Below are positions 45,952 to 54,856 of a stretch of DNA of 64,000 bases, piece by piece; position 1 is the stretch's first letter; every line of letters starts with the position of its first letter. Position numbers and translations under genes: made by a program. This DNA is from Azospirillum sp. B510. GTDB taxonomy: Bacteria > Pseudomonadota > Alphaproteobacteria > Azospirillales > Azospirillaceae. The notes beneath the pieces were generated by a model. The model did no database searches and was not told where the DNA came from. It was given only the letters and a program-made list of their open reading frames with translations. The DNA lies in the NCBI RefSeq assembly GCF_000010725.1, contig NC_013855.1, positions 1,163,501-1,227,500 on the forward strand. Direction: 5' to 3'.

Positions 45952-47289
45952 ATGCCGCAAGCGAACGAAGCGCCCAACGCGCTTGAACAGAGGACCATGC
46001 GCCGGGTGGCGTGGCGCATCATGCCGTTCATGATGATCTGCTACCTGTTCGCGATCCTGGATCGCGGCAACGTCGGTATGGCGTCCTTGCAGATGGTCCA
46101 GGATCTCGGCATGTCGAAGGCGGTGTTCGGCTTCGGCGCCAGCCTGTTCTTCTTCTCCTACTTCCTGATGGAGGTGCCGAGCAACCTGGCCCTCCAGCGC
46201 TTCGGCGCGCGGCGCTGGATCGCCCGCATCATGGTCACCTGGGGTCTGGTTTCGGCCGGCATGGCGTTCGTCCAGGGGCAGAATTCCTTCTACGTCATGC
46301 GGTTCATTCTCGGCGCGGCAGAAGCCGGCTTCTTCCCCAGCGTTCTGCTCTACCTGACCTACTGGTTGCCGGCCGGCTATCGCGGCCGTCTGATCGCCCT
46401 GTTCGGCATCTCCATCCCGGCGGCGACCTTCATCGGCTCCCCGCTGGGTGGCATCCTGCTTGGTCTCGACGGCATGCTCGGCCTGCGCGGATGGCAGTGG
46501 TTGTTCCTGATGGAGGGCGTCCCCACCATCCTGCTCGGCGTCGTCTGCTTCTTCTTCCTGACCGACCGGCCCGAACAGGCGCATTGGCTGCGCGATGACG
46601 AGCGGTCCTGGCTGTGTGGTGAACTCGACCGCGAGAAGGCCGGCCGCCCGGCCGCAGCCCGGAAGACCGGCTGGGGGTCCTTCGCGGAACTGCTGCGCAA
46701 CCCCACCGTCTGGGCGATGGCGCTCGCCTGCTCCGGCGCGTCGGCGGCGGGGTCGGTGCTCGGCGTCTGGCAGCCGCAGCTGCTGAAATCCTTTGGTCTG
46801 ACGAATTTCGAGACCGGCCTGATCAATTCGGTTCCCTACGGCGTCGCTTGCGTGCTGATGGTGCTGTGGGGCCGCCATTCCGACCGGACGAAGGAGCGGC
46901 GCTGGCACACCGCGCTGACGCTGTTGCTGATCGCCACCGGCTTCCTGGGCGCCTTCGCCATCCAGTCTCTGATCGGTACCGTCGTCCTGCTCAGCATGGT
47001 GCTGGTCGGCGCCTATGCCTTCAAGGGACCGTTCTGGGCGTTGTCGTCGGGCTGGCTCGGCGCCGGGTCGGCCGCCGCCGGACTCGCCATGATCAACGCC
47101 GTGTCGAACCTGATCGGCGGCGGTCTGATGGTCAATGTCTACGGCGCCGTTCTGGAGTCGACCGGAAACTATGCGCTGGCGCTGCTGCCGGTCGCCCTGG
47201 TCGCCGTCACCGGCGCGGTGCTGGTTCTGGTGATCAGCCGTCAGAAGACCAACGCCACGGCGACCGCGGCCACCGCGAAGGAGGCCTGA
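45952..47289 (+). CDS. MFS transporter, anion:cation symporter (ACS) family
   Basis: 445 residues, 12 spans. The N-terminus RRVAWRIMPFMMICYLFAILDRGNVGMASLQM and the EVPSNLALQRFGARRWIARIM loop are typical of ACS carriers for organic or sugar acids (tartrate, phthalate, glucarate). GGGAGGAACC before the ATG. The stop is one base before the next gene, so co-translated. Confidence 0.9.
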   Translation: MPQANEAPNALEQRTMRRVAWRIMPFMMICYLFAILDRGNVGMASLQMVQDLGMSKAVFGFGASLFFFSYFLMEVPSNLALQRFGARRWIARIMVTWGLVSAGMAFVQGQNSFYVMRFILGAAEAGFFPSVLLYLTYWLPAGYRGRLIALFGISIPAATFIGSPLGGILLGLDGMLGLRGWQWLFLMEGVPTILLGVVCFFFLTDRPEQAHWLRDDERSWLCGELDREKAGRPAAARKTGWGSFAELLRNPTVWAMALACSGASAAGSVLGVWQPQLLKSFGLTNFETGLINSVPYGVACVLMVLWGRHSDRTKERRWHTALTLLLIATGFLGAFAIQSLIGTVVLLSMVLVGAYAFKGPFWALSSGWLGAGSAAAGLAMINAVSNLIGGGLMVNVYGAVLESTGNYALALLPVALVAVTGAVLVLVISRQKTNATATAATAKEA

Positions 47290-47290
47290 A

Positions 47291-48277
47291 ATGCCGCGAC
47301 ACGACAGGATGACGCGCCGGACACTGCTGGCCAGCGCCGCCGCGGCGGCGGCGCTCCCGGTGCTGCCCGCAATCGCGAAGGCCCAAGGCGCGACCCAGGG
47401 CGCGGCCCAGGGCGCGGCACAGTCCGAAGATGTCGTTCGCTGGTCCGCCGGTACGGCGCGACCGGCGGCGAAGGCGCCGGCCAATGCGACCGACTGCCAT
47501 TTCCACACCTACGACTCCCGCTATCCGACCGCTCCCGGCGCGTCCCTCACCCCGCCCGACGCGCTGCCGGAGGATTACAAGGCGCTGCAACGACGCCTTG
47601 GGACGACGCGCGGCGTTCTGGTCACGCCGTCGACCTACGGCACCGACAACAGCCTGCAACTGGCATCCATGCAGGCGCTCGGACCCGACAATTTCCGGAT
47701 GGTCGCCGTCGTCGCCGAGGATGTTGCGGATGCGGAGCTGAAACGGCTCGACGCGCTGGGGGTGCGCGGCGTGCGGTTCAACCTGCCCTTCCCCGGACCG
47801 CTGTCGGTGTCTTCGCTCGAAAAGCTTTCGCCCCGGCTCGCCGCGCTGGGATGGCATTGCGAGATCAACATGCGGCCGCAGCAACTGGCCGAGACGCGGG
47901 ATCTGCTGATGGCCCTGCCGTCGCGCATCGTGATCGACCATCTGGGCGCGCTGCCGGCGGAGGGCCTGGGAAGCGGTTCCTATGCGATCATCCGCCGGCT
48001 GCTCGACAAGGGCAATACGTGGGTCAAGCTGTCCGGCGCCTATCTCACCAGCCGGTCGCCCTACACGCAAAGCGCGGCGATCACGGCGGCCTATGTCCGG
48101 GCCGCACCGGAACGGATGGTCTGGGGCAGCGACTGGCCCCACCCGACCCGCAAGCCCGACGACAAGCCGGACGATGCCGAGCTGTTCGATCTGATGGCGC
48201 ATGCCATGCCGGACGAGGCTACACTGCACCGGATCCTGGTCGACAATCCCGCGGACCTCTACGGATTCCCGAAATGA
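47291..48277 (+). CDS. Tat-exported amidohydrolase (LigI/COG3618 lactonase family)
   Basis: 328 residues. The Tat signal MTRRTLLASAAAAAALPVLPAIAKA directs a folded enzyme to the periplasm; it is followed by a GAT/A-Q-G tandem linker. The barrel shows the HxH metal motif region (NATDCHFHTYD), RGVLVTPSTYGTDN, IVIDHLGALP and the C-terminal catalytic Asp (VWGSDWPHPT). Family members hydrolyse 2-pyrone-4,6-dicarboxylate or sugar lactones. The stop overlaps the SMP-30 gene start. A paralogue lies at 49294. Confidence 0.87.
   Translation: MPRHDRMTRRTLLASAAAAAALPVLPAIAKAQGATQGAAQGAAQSEDVVRWSAGTARPAAKAPANATDCHFHTYDSRYPTAPGASLTPPDALPEDYKALQRRLGTTRGVLVTPSTYGTDNSLQLASMQALGPDNFRMVAVVAEDVADAELKRLDALGVRGVRFNLPFPGPLSVSSLEKLSPRLAALGWHCEINMRPQQLAETRDLLMALPSRIVIDHLGALPAEGLGSGSYAIIRRLLDKGNTWVKLSGAYLTSRSPYTQSAAITAAYVRAAPERMVWGSDWPHPTRKPDDKPDDAELFDLMAHAMPDEATLHRILVDNPADLYGFPK
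47387..47422 (+). repeat. 12-base in-frame tandem repeat in the Tat-exported hydrolase
   Basis: Three units of GGCGCGRCCCAG-like sequence encode (G-A-T/A-Q)3 between the signal peptide and the catalytic domain. Probably a flexible linker and length-variable. Confidence 0.75.
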
Positions 48278-49194
48278 GCTGGTTTGCCCCTCCCCGCCGC
48301 GTCGAGACCAGCGTGTTCACCCGGCTTCCGGATCGCTTCCGGCAGGCGCGGCGCACCGCCTGGGCCGATGGCAACCAAGGCGGCCGACAGATCGACAGCT
48401 TCCTCGAAGGGCCGTCCTTCGATCGCGCCGGCCGCCTCTATGTCACTGACATTCCCTATGGACGGGTGTTCCGCATCGATCCGGACGGCGAATGGACACA
48501 GGTGACCGAGTATGACGGTTGGCCGAACGGCCTGAAGATTCATGCCGACGGCCGGATCGTCATCACCGATTACAAGCGTGGGCTGATGCTGCTCGACCCG
48601 GACAGCGGGCGGGTGACGCCACTGCTGGAGACGGCGGCGACCGAAAGCTTCAAGGGCGTCAACGATCTCGTCTTCGCACGGTCGGGCGCGATCTACTTCA
48701 CCGACCAGGGCCAGACCGGCATGCACGACCCGACCGGCCGGGTTTGGCGGCTGGGAACCGACGGGCGGCTGACCTGCCTCGTCGATACCATCCCCAGCCC
48801 GAACGGCATCGTCGTCGATGCCGACGAGACCTTCCTGCTGGTCGCGGTGACACGGGCCAACCAGGTCTGGCGCATTCCTTTGCCCGAAAGCGGCCTCATC
48901 ACCAAGGTGGGCGTGTTCGTGAACCTGCATGGCGGGCCGGGCGGGCCGGATGGTCTGGCGCTGGACCGCGACGGCAATCTGCTGATCTGCCACACGGGGT
49001 TCGGCTCGGTCTGGCGCGTGTCGCCGGTTGCCGAGCCGCTCGACCGCATCGTGTCCTGTGCCGGGGTGGGAACCACCAACCTCGCCTTCGGCGGTGACGG
49101 AAACCGCAGCCTGTTCATCACCGAAAGCCGAACCGGCACGATCCTGCGCGCCGATCTCGAAACGCCGGGCCTGCCGATGTACTCCCACGCCTGA
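48274..49194 (+). CDS. SMP-30/gluconolactonase family protein
   Basis: 306-residue six-bladed propeller. Expected metal ligands are visible: Glu in FLEGPSFDRAGRLYVTD, Asn in FKGVNDLVFARSGAIYFTD and Asp in GGPDGLALDRDGNLLI. Hydrolyses aldono- or other lactones. ATG overlaps the upstream stop (ATGA). No signal peptide, so cytosolic, unlike its hydrolase neighbour. Confidence 0.9.
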   Translation: MSWFAPPRRVETSVFTRLPDRFRQARRTAWADGNQGGRQIDSFLEGPSFDRAGRLYVTDIPYGRVFRIDPDGEWTQVTEYDGWPNGLKIHADGRIVITDYKRGLMLLDPDSGRVTPLLETAATESFKGVNDLVFARSGAIYFTDQGQTGMHDPTGRVWRLGTDGRLTCLVDTIPSPNGIVVDADETFLLVAVTRANQVWRIPLPESGLITKVGVFVNLHGGPGGPDGLALDRDGNLLICHTGFGSVWRVSPVAEPLDRIVSCAGVGTTNLAFGGDGNRSLFITESRTGTILRADLETPGLPMYSHA

Positions 49195-49212
49195 CCCGCC
49201 GCGGCTTTCATG

Positions 49213-49246
49213 AAAAAGGAGTGACCATCGTGGTCACTCCTTTTTT
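49213..49246. terminator. Strong bidirectional intrinsic terminator
   Basis: AAAAAGGAGTGACCA (49213-49227), loop TCG, TGGTCACTCCTTTTT (49231-49245): a perfect 15-base stem flanked by A- and T-tracts, between two convergent operons. The best terminator in the window. Confidence 0.93.
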
Positions 49247-49293
49247 GTTGGCAGCAAGAATGCCGGCGTCACGCCCGAAAGGCAGGCCGGCGA

Positions 49294-50238
49294 TCAGGTG
49301 AAGCCGAAGAGGGTGGCCGGGTTCGCGACCAGAATCCGCTCGCGCGTCGCAGCATCCGGCGCCCAGCCCGTCAGCAGGTCGAACAGCACGGCGTCGTCCG
49401 GCTTTTCCTTTTCGGTCGGGTGGGGCCAGTCGCTTCCCCAGATGACCCGCTCGGGGGCCGCCTGCACATAGGCGCGGGCGAGCGCGCTGGTATCGGCATA
49501 GGCCGGCGGACCCAGTTTGGTGTCGGCATAGGGTTCGGACAGCTTGATCCAGCCGCGGCCTTTGCCGACGATGCGCAGGATTGCCTGTGCCCCCGGATGC
49601 GACAGGCCATCGGGCTGCGGAATGCGTCCGAGATGGTCGAACACCACCGGAACCGGCAAGCCGGTCAGCACGTCTTCGAAACGGGCGATCTGGTCGCCCG
49701 ACATCAGAAGCTGGGCATGCCAGCCGAGAGGGGCGATACGGGCGGCGGTCTCGACCAGACGCTCCGGCGTGGTGACGCCCCAGCTTTGCGGGGTGAGGAA
49801 ATTCACCCGCACGCCGCGCACGCCGAGATCGTTCATCCGCCGCAGTTCCGCATCCGTCGTGTTCTCGTCGATGACGACGATGCCGCGGGCTTCGCTTCCG
49901 AACTGTTCGAGCGCATCGAGCAGACAGCGGTTGTCGACGCCATAGGTCGACGGCTGCACGATCACATGGCGGGTGATCGACAGCTTCTTCTGCAACAACC
50001 GGTAGTCGGCGACCGTCGCCCCGGCCGGCCGGCCGCCGCGCCAGTGCGGCGACACCGGGAAGCGGGCATCATAGATGTGATGGTGGCTGTCGCAGGCGTT
50101 CGCCGGGGCCTTCAGGGCCGGCGGCTCGGTCCCAGCGGAGTTCGGAACGGTCTGGGCCAGAGCCGAGGAGCGGGTGGCGGCGAACGCGCAGGCTCCCCCT
50201 GCGACGCCGCCGACGATGAGAGTGCGCCGGGTGATCAT
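49294..50238 (-). CDS. Tat-exported amidohydrolase (LigI/COG3618 family), second copy
   Basis: 314 residues. Tat motif MITRRTLIVGG then a hydrophobic stretch ending SALAQ. Metal motif NACDSHHHIYDARFP, then HVIVQPSTYGVDN, VVFDHLGRIPQ and VIWGSDWPHPT. It is clearly homologous to the gene at 47291 but diverged and without the tandem linker. ATG at 50238 overlaps the stop of the upstream MFS gene. Together they form a second carrier-plus-lactonase pair. Confidence 0.87.
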   Translation of the reverse strand: MITRRTLIVGGVAGGACAFAATRSSALAQTVPNSAGTEPPALKAPANACDSHHHIYDARFPVSPHWRGGRPAGATVADYRLLQKKLSITRHVIVQPSTYGVDNRCLLDALEQFGSEARGIVVIDENTTDAELRRMNDLGVRGVRVNFLTPQSWGVTTPERLVETAARIAPLGWHAQLLMSGDQIARFEDVLTGLPVPVVFDHLGRIPQPDGLSHPGAQAILRIVGKGRGWIKLSEPYADTKLGPPAYADTSALARAYVQAAPERVIWGSDWPHPTEKEKPDDAVLFDLLTGWAPDAATRERILVANPATLFGFT

Positions 50239-51557
50239 GCCGCCTCCTTCGGGCTGGACTTGTCGCTGCCGGGATCGCCGAGAACGGCCATGACCGCCGC
50301 CCCGGTGAGAAGAATGGCGGACAGCACATAGAGCGGGGTCGAGAAGCTCATGGTCGCCTCGCGCAGGTAACCGATCATGTAGGGGCCGGCGAAACCGCCG
50401 AGATTGCCGATGGATACGATGAGGGCCAGACCGGCGGCAGCGGCCCGTCCGGTCAGGAAACTGGACGGGATCGCCCAATAGGTCGCCTGGAACGACAGAA
50501 TGCAGACCACCGTCACGGTCAATGCCAGCATGGCCGGCAATGGCGCCGTGAAGGTCGCGCTGACCGACAGTGCCAGACCGGCCACCGCCAACGCGCCGCA
50601 GACGAACCACAGCCGGTGGTTCGACCGGTTGGCGAAACGCGCCCACAGCAGCATGCAGACGGCGCCGAGCGCATAGGGTGCGGCGGAGATGAAGCCGACC
50701 GCGACATAGCTGACGCCGAAGCCGCGCACGATCTGCGGCATCCAGAGCCCAACCCCGAGCGAGCCGCCGATGCCGCAGAAATTGACCAGGGCGAGCACGA
50801 AGACCTTCGGATTGGCGAAGGCGTCGCGCAGTTTGTTTCCATGGCGGGCCGCGAGAAGCGACTGCTCGGCCGCCAACTGCTCACCAAGCGCCCGCCGTTC
50901 CTGGTCCTCCAGCCATTTGGCGTCGGCTGGTCCGTTGGAAAGGACGAAAAGACAGGCGATTCCCAGCAGAACCGCGGGCAATCCTTCGATGATGAGCAGC
51001 CATTGCCATCCGGCAAGACCGCCGAAGCCATCCATCGTCAGCAAGGCGCCGGAGATCGGCGAACCGATCATGTTGGCGACAGGAATACCGACAAGAAAGG
51101 CCGCGGTCGCCTTCCCGCGCCAGGCGCCGGGAAACCAGTAAGTGAAATAGAGATAGACGCCCGGCGTGAAGCCCGCCTCCGCCATGCCGAGCAGCAGGCG
51201 CATCACCGAGAAGCTCACCGGCCCGGTGATGAGGCATGTCAGCGTGGACAGCAAGCCCCAGGTGATCATGATGCGGGCGATCCACAGGCGCGCCCCGACC
51301 CGCTGCATCATCAGGTTGCTGGGAATCTCGCAGAGGAAATATCCCAGAAAGAAAAGACCAGCTCCCCAGCCGAACTGCGACGGCGTCAGGCCGAGATCGC
51401 GGTTCATTTGCAGGGCGGCGAAGCCGACATTGATGCGATCGAGATAACTGACGACGTAGCAGACGAAAATGAACGGAATGATGCGCCGCATCACCCTCTT
51501 CATCGTCGGCTCGATGTCGATCGCCGGTGCCGTTGCGGCAGCGGACGCGCTTCCCAT
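50235..51557 (-). CDS. MFS transporter, anion:cation symporter (ACS) family, second copy
   Basis: 440 residues. MKRVMRRIIPFIFVCYVVSYLDRINVGFAALQM and EIPSNLMMQRVGARLWIARIM are the ACS hallmarks; TYWFPGAWRGKATAAFLVGIPVANMIGSP is the conserved helix 5 region. ATG at 51557 is preferred for GGGAGAAGG upstream; in-frame Met codons at 51587 and 51638 lack ribosome sites. The operator copy at 51634-51648 lies about 80 bases upstream. Confidence 0.9.
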   Translation of the reverse strand: MGSASAAATAPAIDIEPTMKRVMRRIIPFIFVCYVVSYLDRINVGFAALQMNRDLGLTPSQFGWGAGLFFLGYFLCEIPSNLMMQRVGARLWIARIMITWGLLSTLTCLITGPVSFSVMRLLLGMAEAGFTPGVYLYFTYWFPGAWRGKATAAFLVGIPVANMIGSPISGALLTMDGFGGLAGWQWLLIIEGLPAVLLGIACLFVLSNGPADAKWLEDQERRALGEQLAAEQSLLAARHGNKLRDAFANPKVFVLALVNFCGIGGSLGVGLWMPQIVRGFGVSYVAVGFISAAPYALGAVCMLLWARFANRSNHRLWFVCGALAVAGLALSVSATFTAPLPAMLALTVTVVCILSFQATYWAIPSSFLTGRAAAAGLALIVSIGNLGGFAGPYMIGYLREATMSFSTPLYVLSAILLTGAAVMAVLGDPGSDKSSPKEAA

Positions 51558-51633
51558 GCGCCTTCTCCCATCCTTGTTTTGTGTCATGACGCGACATTCG
51601 TTGAGGCGAACCATAGAGGTGGCCCGCGCATAA

Positions 51634-51648
51634 TGCAACGTCGTTTCA
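51634..51648. promoter_or_regulatory. IclR-type operator (copy 2)
   Basis: TGCAACGTCGTTTCA; its reverse complement TGAAACGACGTTGCA differs from copy 1 (44799-44813) at one position. Upstream of the second MFS/hydrolase operon. Confidence 0.65.
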
Positions 51649-51905
51649 TTTTATGGGATTGGCGGCTTGTGGATTGGACAGGCGAAAGGAATGGGCGGAG
51701 AACATGATGAGCAACCCAGGTCCTACACCACGCTCAGGGGCACGATCTGGGCGCCCGCTTCCGAGCCGATTCACAGACGAGCGGCTGTTCGCCGCCAAAA
51801 AGACGTTGAACGACATAAAGGCCCGCCTGAAGGATCTCACCCGGCAGGCCCCCAGACCGCCGATCCGGCTAGACCGCTTGCCACCCAGCGGCAAATCCAA
51901 GACGC
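51649..51905. other. Intergenic, no supported gene
   Basis: Frames on both strands exist here (for example one containing KKTLNDIKARLKDLTRQ on the + strand), but none has a ribosome site or recognisable family. Possibly residue of an older gene. Confidence 0.3.
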
Positions 51906-51945
51906 GGATTGATCTTGCCCCGGTTGGTTGGGGCAGGATCAATCC
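51906..51945 (-). terminator. Stem-loop at the end of the ABC/monooxygenase operon
   Basis: GGATTGATCTTGCCCC and GGGGCAGGATCAATCC pair over 16 bases with one mismatch and an 8-base loop, six bases past the last stop of the operon. No U-tract; may be a Rho-independent-like or stabilising end. Confidence 0.7.
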
Positions 51946-51951
51946 GGTTCT

Positions 51952-53049
51952 TCACGCCTGCGCCGCACTGTCGAACACATGCGCGTCCTCGGCCACCCAG
52001 TCGATGCGCGCCCGTCCGCCCACCGCCAGCCCCTCGGCGCCGGAGCGGCCGAAAGGGACGCGGATCGCCATGCTCTGCTTCCAGTCGGTCTCGACCGAGA
52101 AGTGAGTGTTGTCGCCGAGGAACGTGATGTCGCGGATGGTCACCGCCATGCCGGCATCGCCGCCATCGCCCGTGCAGGCACGGATGCGGACGCGCTCGGG
52201 CCGCAGCATCAGGGTGCCGGCAGCACCCGCCTTGACGCTGCCGTGGGAACGGACGCCGCCGACGATGGCGCCGTCGGGCAGAACGATCTGTGCGTGATGC
52301 CCGTCCACCCGGTCGATCCGGCAGGACAGGAAGTCGGAATTGCCGACGAAGCCGGCGACGAACTGGGTGGCCGGGTTCTGGTACAGTTCCGTGCTGGTGC
52401 CGATCTGGTCGATCCGCCCCTGACTGAACACGGCAATCCGGTCGGACAGGCGCAGCGATTCCTCCTGGTCATGGGTGACGTAGAGGATCGTCACGCCGGT
52501 TTCCTGGTGGATGCGCTTGATCTCGAACTGAATTTCCTCGCGCAGCTTCTTGTCCAGCGCCGACAGCGGTTCGTCCATCAGCAGCACCGGCGGATTGTAG
52601 ACCAGCGCGCGGGCCAGCGCGACACGCTGCTGCTGACCGCCGGACAGCTGACTGGGCAGACGGTCCTGGACCTTTTCCAGCCGCGCCAGCCGGATCATCT
52701 CGGCAACCTTCGCCTGGACGTCGGCCGACGCCATCCGGCGGACCCGCAGCGGAAAGGCCACATTCTCCGCCACCGTCAGGTGCGGGAACAGGGTGTAGCG
52801 CTGAAAGACCATGCCGATGTTGCGCTTGTGCGAAGGCACGGACAGGATCGACCTCCCCTGAAGAAGAACGTCGCCCTCGGTCGGGTCGAGGAAGCCGGCG
52901 ATGACATAGAGCGTCGTGCTCTTGCCGGAGCCCGACGGCCCCAGGAAGGTGATGAACTCGCCGCGCCCGACCGTCAGGTTCACGTCATGGACCGCGACCG
53001 TGCCGCCATAGGACTTCTTGATGTTGCGGATGTCGAGGAATGGCATCAT
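51952..53049 (-). CDS. ABC transporter ATP-binding protein (polyamine/PotA type)
   Basis: 365 residues. Walker A GPSGSGKST, Q-loop MVFQRYTLFPHLTV, signature LSGGQQQRVALARAL, Walker B VLLMDEPLSALD, H-loop YVTHDQEE, then a C-terminal TOBE-like domain (LMLRPERVRI; ITFLGDNTHFSVE). Start is one of two adjacent ATG codons at 53049/53046, with GGGAGAACG ahead; the first overlaps the permease stop. Last gene of the operon. Confidence 0.94.
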   Translation of the reverse strand: MMPFLDIRNIKKSYGGTVAVHDVNLTVGRGEFITFLGPSGSGKSTTLYVIAGFLDPTEGDVLLQGRSILSVPSHKRNIGMVFQRYTLFPHLTVAENVAFPLRVRRMASADVQAKVAEMIRLARLEKVQDRLPSQLSGGQQQRVALARALVYNPPVLLMDEPLSALDKKLREEIQFEIKRIHQETGVTILYVTHDQEESLRLSDRIAVFSQGRIDQIGTSTELYQNPATQFVAGFVGNSDFLSCRIDRVDGHHAQIVLPDGAIVGGVRSHGSVKAGAAGTLMLRPERVRIRACTGDGGDAGMAVTIRDITFLGDNTHFSVETDWKQSMAIRVPFGRSGAEGLAVGGRARIDWVAEDAHVFDSAAQA

Positions 53050-53843
53050 TTCGTTCTCCCACGAAACCAGGCGGCGACCAGCATCAGCGCCAGCGTGAAC
53101 AGAAGAAGCAGGGTCGAGGCCGCCGCGACCACCGGGGTCAGATCCTGGCGCAACGTTCCCCAGATGTGGACGGGCAGCGTCTGCAAGGTCGGGCTGGCCA
53201 TGAAGATGGCGATCACCACCTCGTCCCACGAGGTGAGGAAGGCGAAGACGGCGGCGCCGAACAGGCCTTCGCGGATCGCCGGGATGGTGATGCGCAGCTT
53301 GGCCTCCCACGGGTTGGCCCCGCACAGGATGGCGGCATCCTCGATGGCCTTGTCGAAGCGTTCCAGCGCGTTGCAGATCGAGGTGATCGCCAGCGGCAGC
53401 GCGATGACCGTGTGGGCCAGGACGAAACCGACCAGCGTGCCGCCCAGACCGATGCGCAGGAAGAACGCGTAGAGCGCCACCGCCACCACGATCACCGGCA
53501 TGATCATCGGCATCAGGAACATCGCCCGCACCGCCTCGCGTCCGGGAAAGCTGCCGCGCACCAGACCGAAGCTGGCCAGCAGGCCGAGCCCGACCGACAG
53601 GATCGTCACCAGAACCGCGCATTGCAGGCTGGTCAGGGTGGAGTCGATCCAGCGCGGATCGGCGAACAGCTCCTCGTACCAGCGCAGCGTCCAGGCCGGC
53701 GGCGGGAAGACCAGCCATTGCGAGGAGCCGAAGGACAGCGCGACCGTGAACAGGATCGGCAGCAGCAGGAAGGCGGCGACGCACAGGCCGATGCCGACCA
53801 GCACCCATTTCAGCCCGCCCAGCCGGTGGAAATCCAGCAACAT
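53046..53843 (-). CDS. ABC transporter permease (PotC-like)
   Basis: 265 residues, six spans. The EAA loop is AAILCGANPWEAKLRITIPAIREG. Pairs with the permease encoded at 53845; the genes are one base apart. Confidence 0.92.
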   Translation of the reverse strand: MLLDFHRLGGLKWVLVGIGLCVAAFLLLPILFTVALSFGSSQWLVFPPPAWTLRWYEELFADPRWIDSTLTSLQCAVLVTILSVGLGLLASFGLVRGSFPGREAVRAMFLMPMIMPVIVVAVALYAFFLRIGLGGTLVGFVLAHTVIALPLAITSICNALERFDKAIEDAAILCGANPWEAKLRITIPAIREGLFGAAVFAFLTSWDEVVIAIFMASPTLQTLPVHIWGTLRQDLTPVVAAASTLLLLFTLALMLVAAWFRGRTK

Positions 53844-53844
53844 G

Positions 53845-54720
53845 TCACGCCCTCCCCGCTTGTGCGCGTCGGAACAGCCGCAGTTGCAGCGCGTAGAGCG
53901 CCAGGGTCAGGACCAGAAGCGCGAAGGCCGCCGCTCCGCCCATGCCCCAGTTCAGCAGCGACTGGATCAGCTGGGCGATCAGTTCCGCCGCCATCATGTT
54001 CGACGTGCCGCCGAGCAGCGACGGCGTGACGAAATAGCCGAGCGACATCACGAAGGTCATCAGCCCGCCCGCTGCGATGCCCGGCAGCGACAGCGGCAGC
54101 AGCACGCGGCGGAAGGCGTCCAGCCGCCCGGCCCCGCACAGTGCCGCCGCGCGCAGCAGATCAGGCTCGATCCCGCGCATCGTCGTCACCAGCGGCAGGA
54201 TGATGAAGGGCAGCATGATGTAGGTCATGCCGATGGTGACGCCGACCAGATTGTTAACCAGCGTCAGCGGCTCGTCGATGATGCCAAGCCCGATCAGCGT
54301 CTTGTTGATGACGCCGGTCCGCTGCAACAGCACCATCCAGGCATAGGTGCGGGCCAGCAGGTTGGTCCACATCGACAGGATGATGATCCCGAACAGCAGG
54401 TCGGCCCAGCGCCGGGGCAGAATGACCAGAAGCCAGGCGATGGGATAGCCGATCACGACCGTGATCGCCGTCACCACCGCAGATACCAGGAAGGTATTGA
54501 GGAAAACGCGGCCATAGGTCGCCGATTCCACCAGCTCGGCATAATTCTGCAACCCGAGCGCCGGCTCCGTGACGCTGCGCAACAGCAGGAGCAGAACCGG
54601 CAGGACGAACACCAGCAGCAGCAGGACGAGCGCCGGCAGGACGTGGGAGAAACCGCCGCCGCCGCGTCGTCGGCGCTGGGGAGGGCCGCCGCCACGTTCC
54701 ACGATGGACACTGAGGTCAT
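53845..54720 (-). CDS. ABC transporter permease (PotB-like)
   Basis: 291 residues, six spans after an Arg/Gly-rich N-terminus (QRRRRGGGG). EAA loop AAALCGAGRLDAFRRVLLPLSLPG. ATG at 54720 with GAGGA upstream; the open frame continues to 54975 but without a ribosome site. Confidence 0.92.
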   Translation of the reverse strand: MTSVSIVERGGGPPQRRRRGGGGFSHVLPALVLLLLVFVLPVLLLLLRSVTEPALGLQNYAELVESATYGRVFLNTFLVSAVVTAITVVIGYPIAWLLVILPRRWADLLFGIIILSMWTNLLARTYAWMVLLQRTGVINKTLIGLGIIDEPLTLVNNLVGVTIGMTYIMLPFIILPLVTTMRGIEPDLLRAAALCGAGRLDAFRRVLLPLSLPGIAAGGLMTFVMSLGYFVTPSLLGGTSNMMAAELIAQLIQSLLNWGMGGAAAFALLVLTLALYALQLRLFRRAQAGRA

Positions 54721-54856
54721 ACCGAATTCCTCGTCTGGCCGAATACGCACCCTGACCGGCCGCATCCGGCCGGCTTGCATCCGGCGAGGGAACCGGAAAG
54801 CCGGGCGCGCCGGCTTCCAGTTCCCCCGTCCCTTTCCCCACGGTCGACGCGACGCA

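Noticed and set aside
51646-51942. 98-residue minus-strand frame and an overlapping + frame
   Set aside because: No homology I recognise; overlaps the operator and the terminator hairpin.
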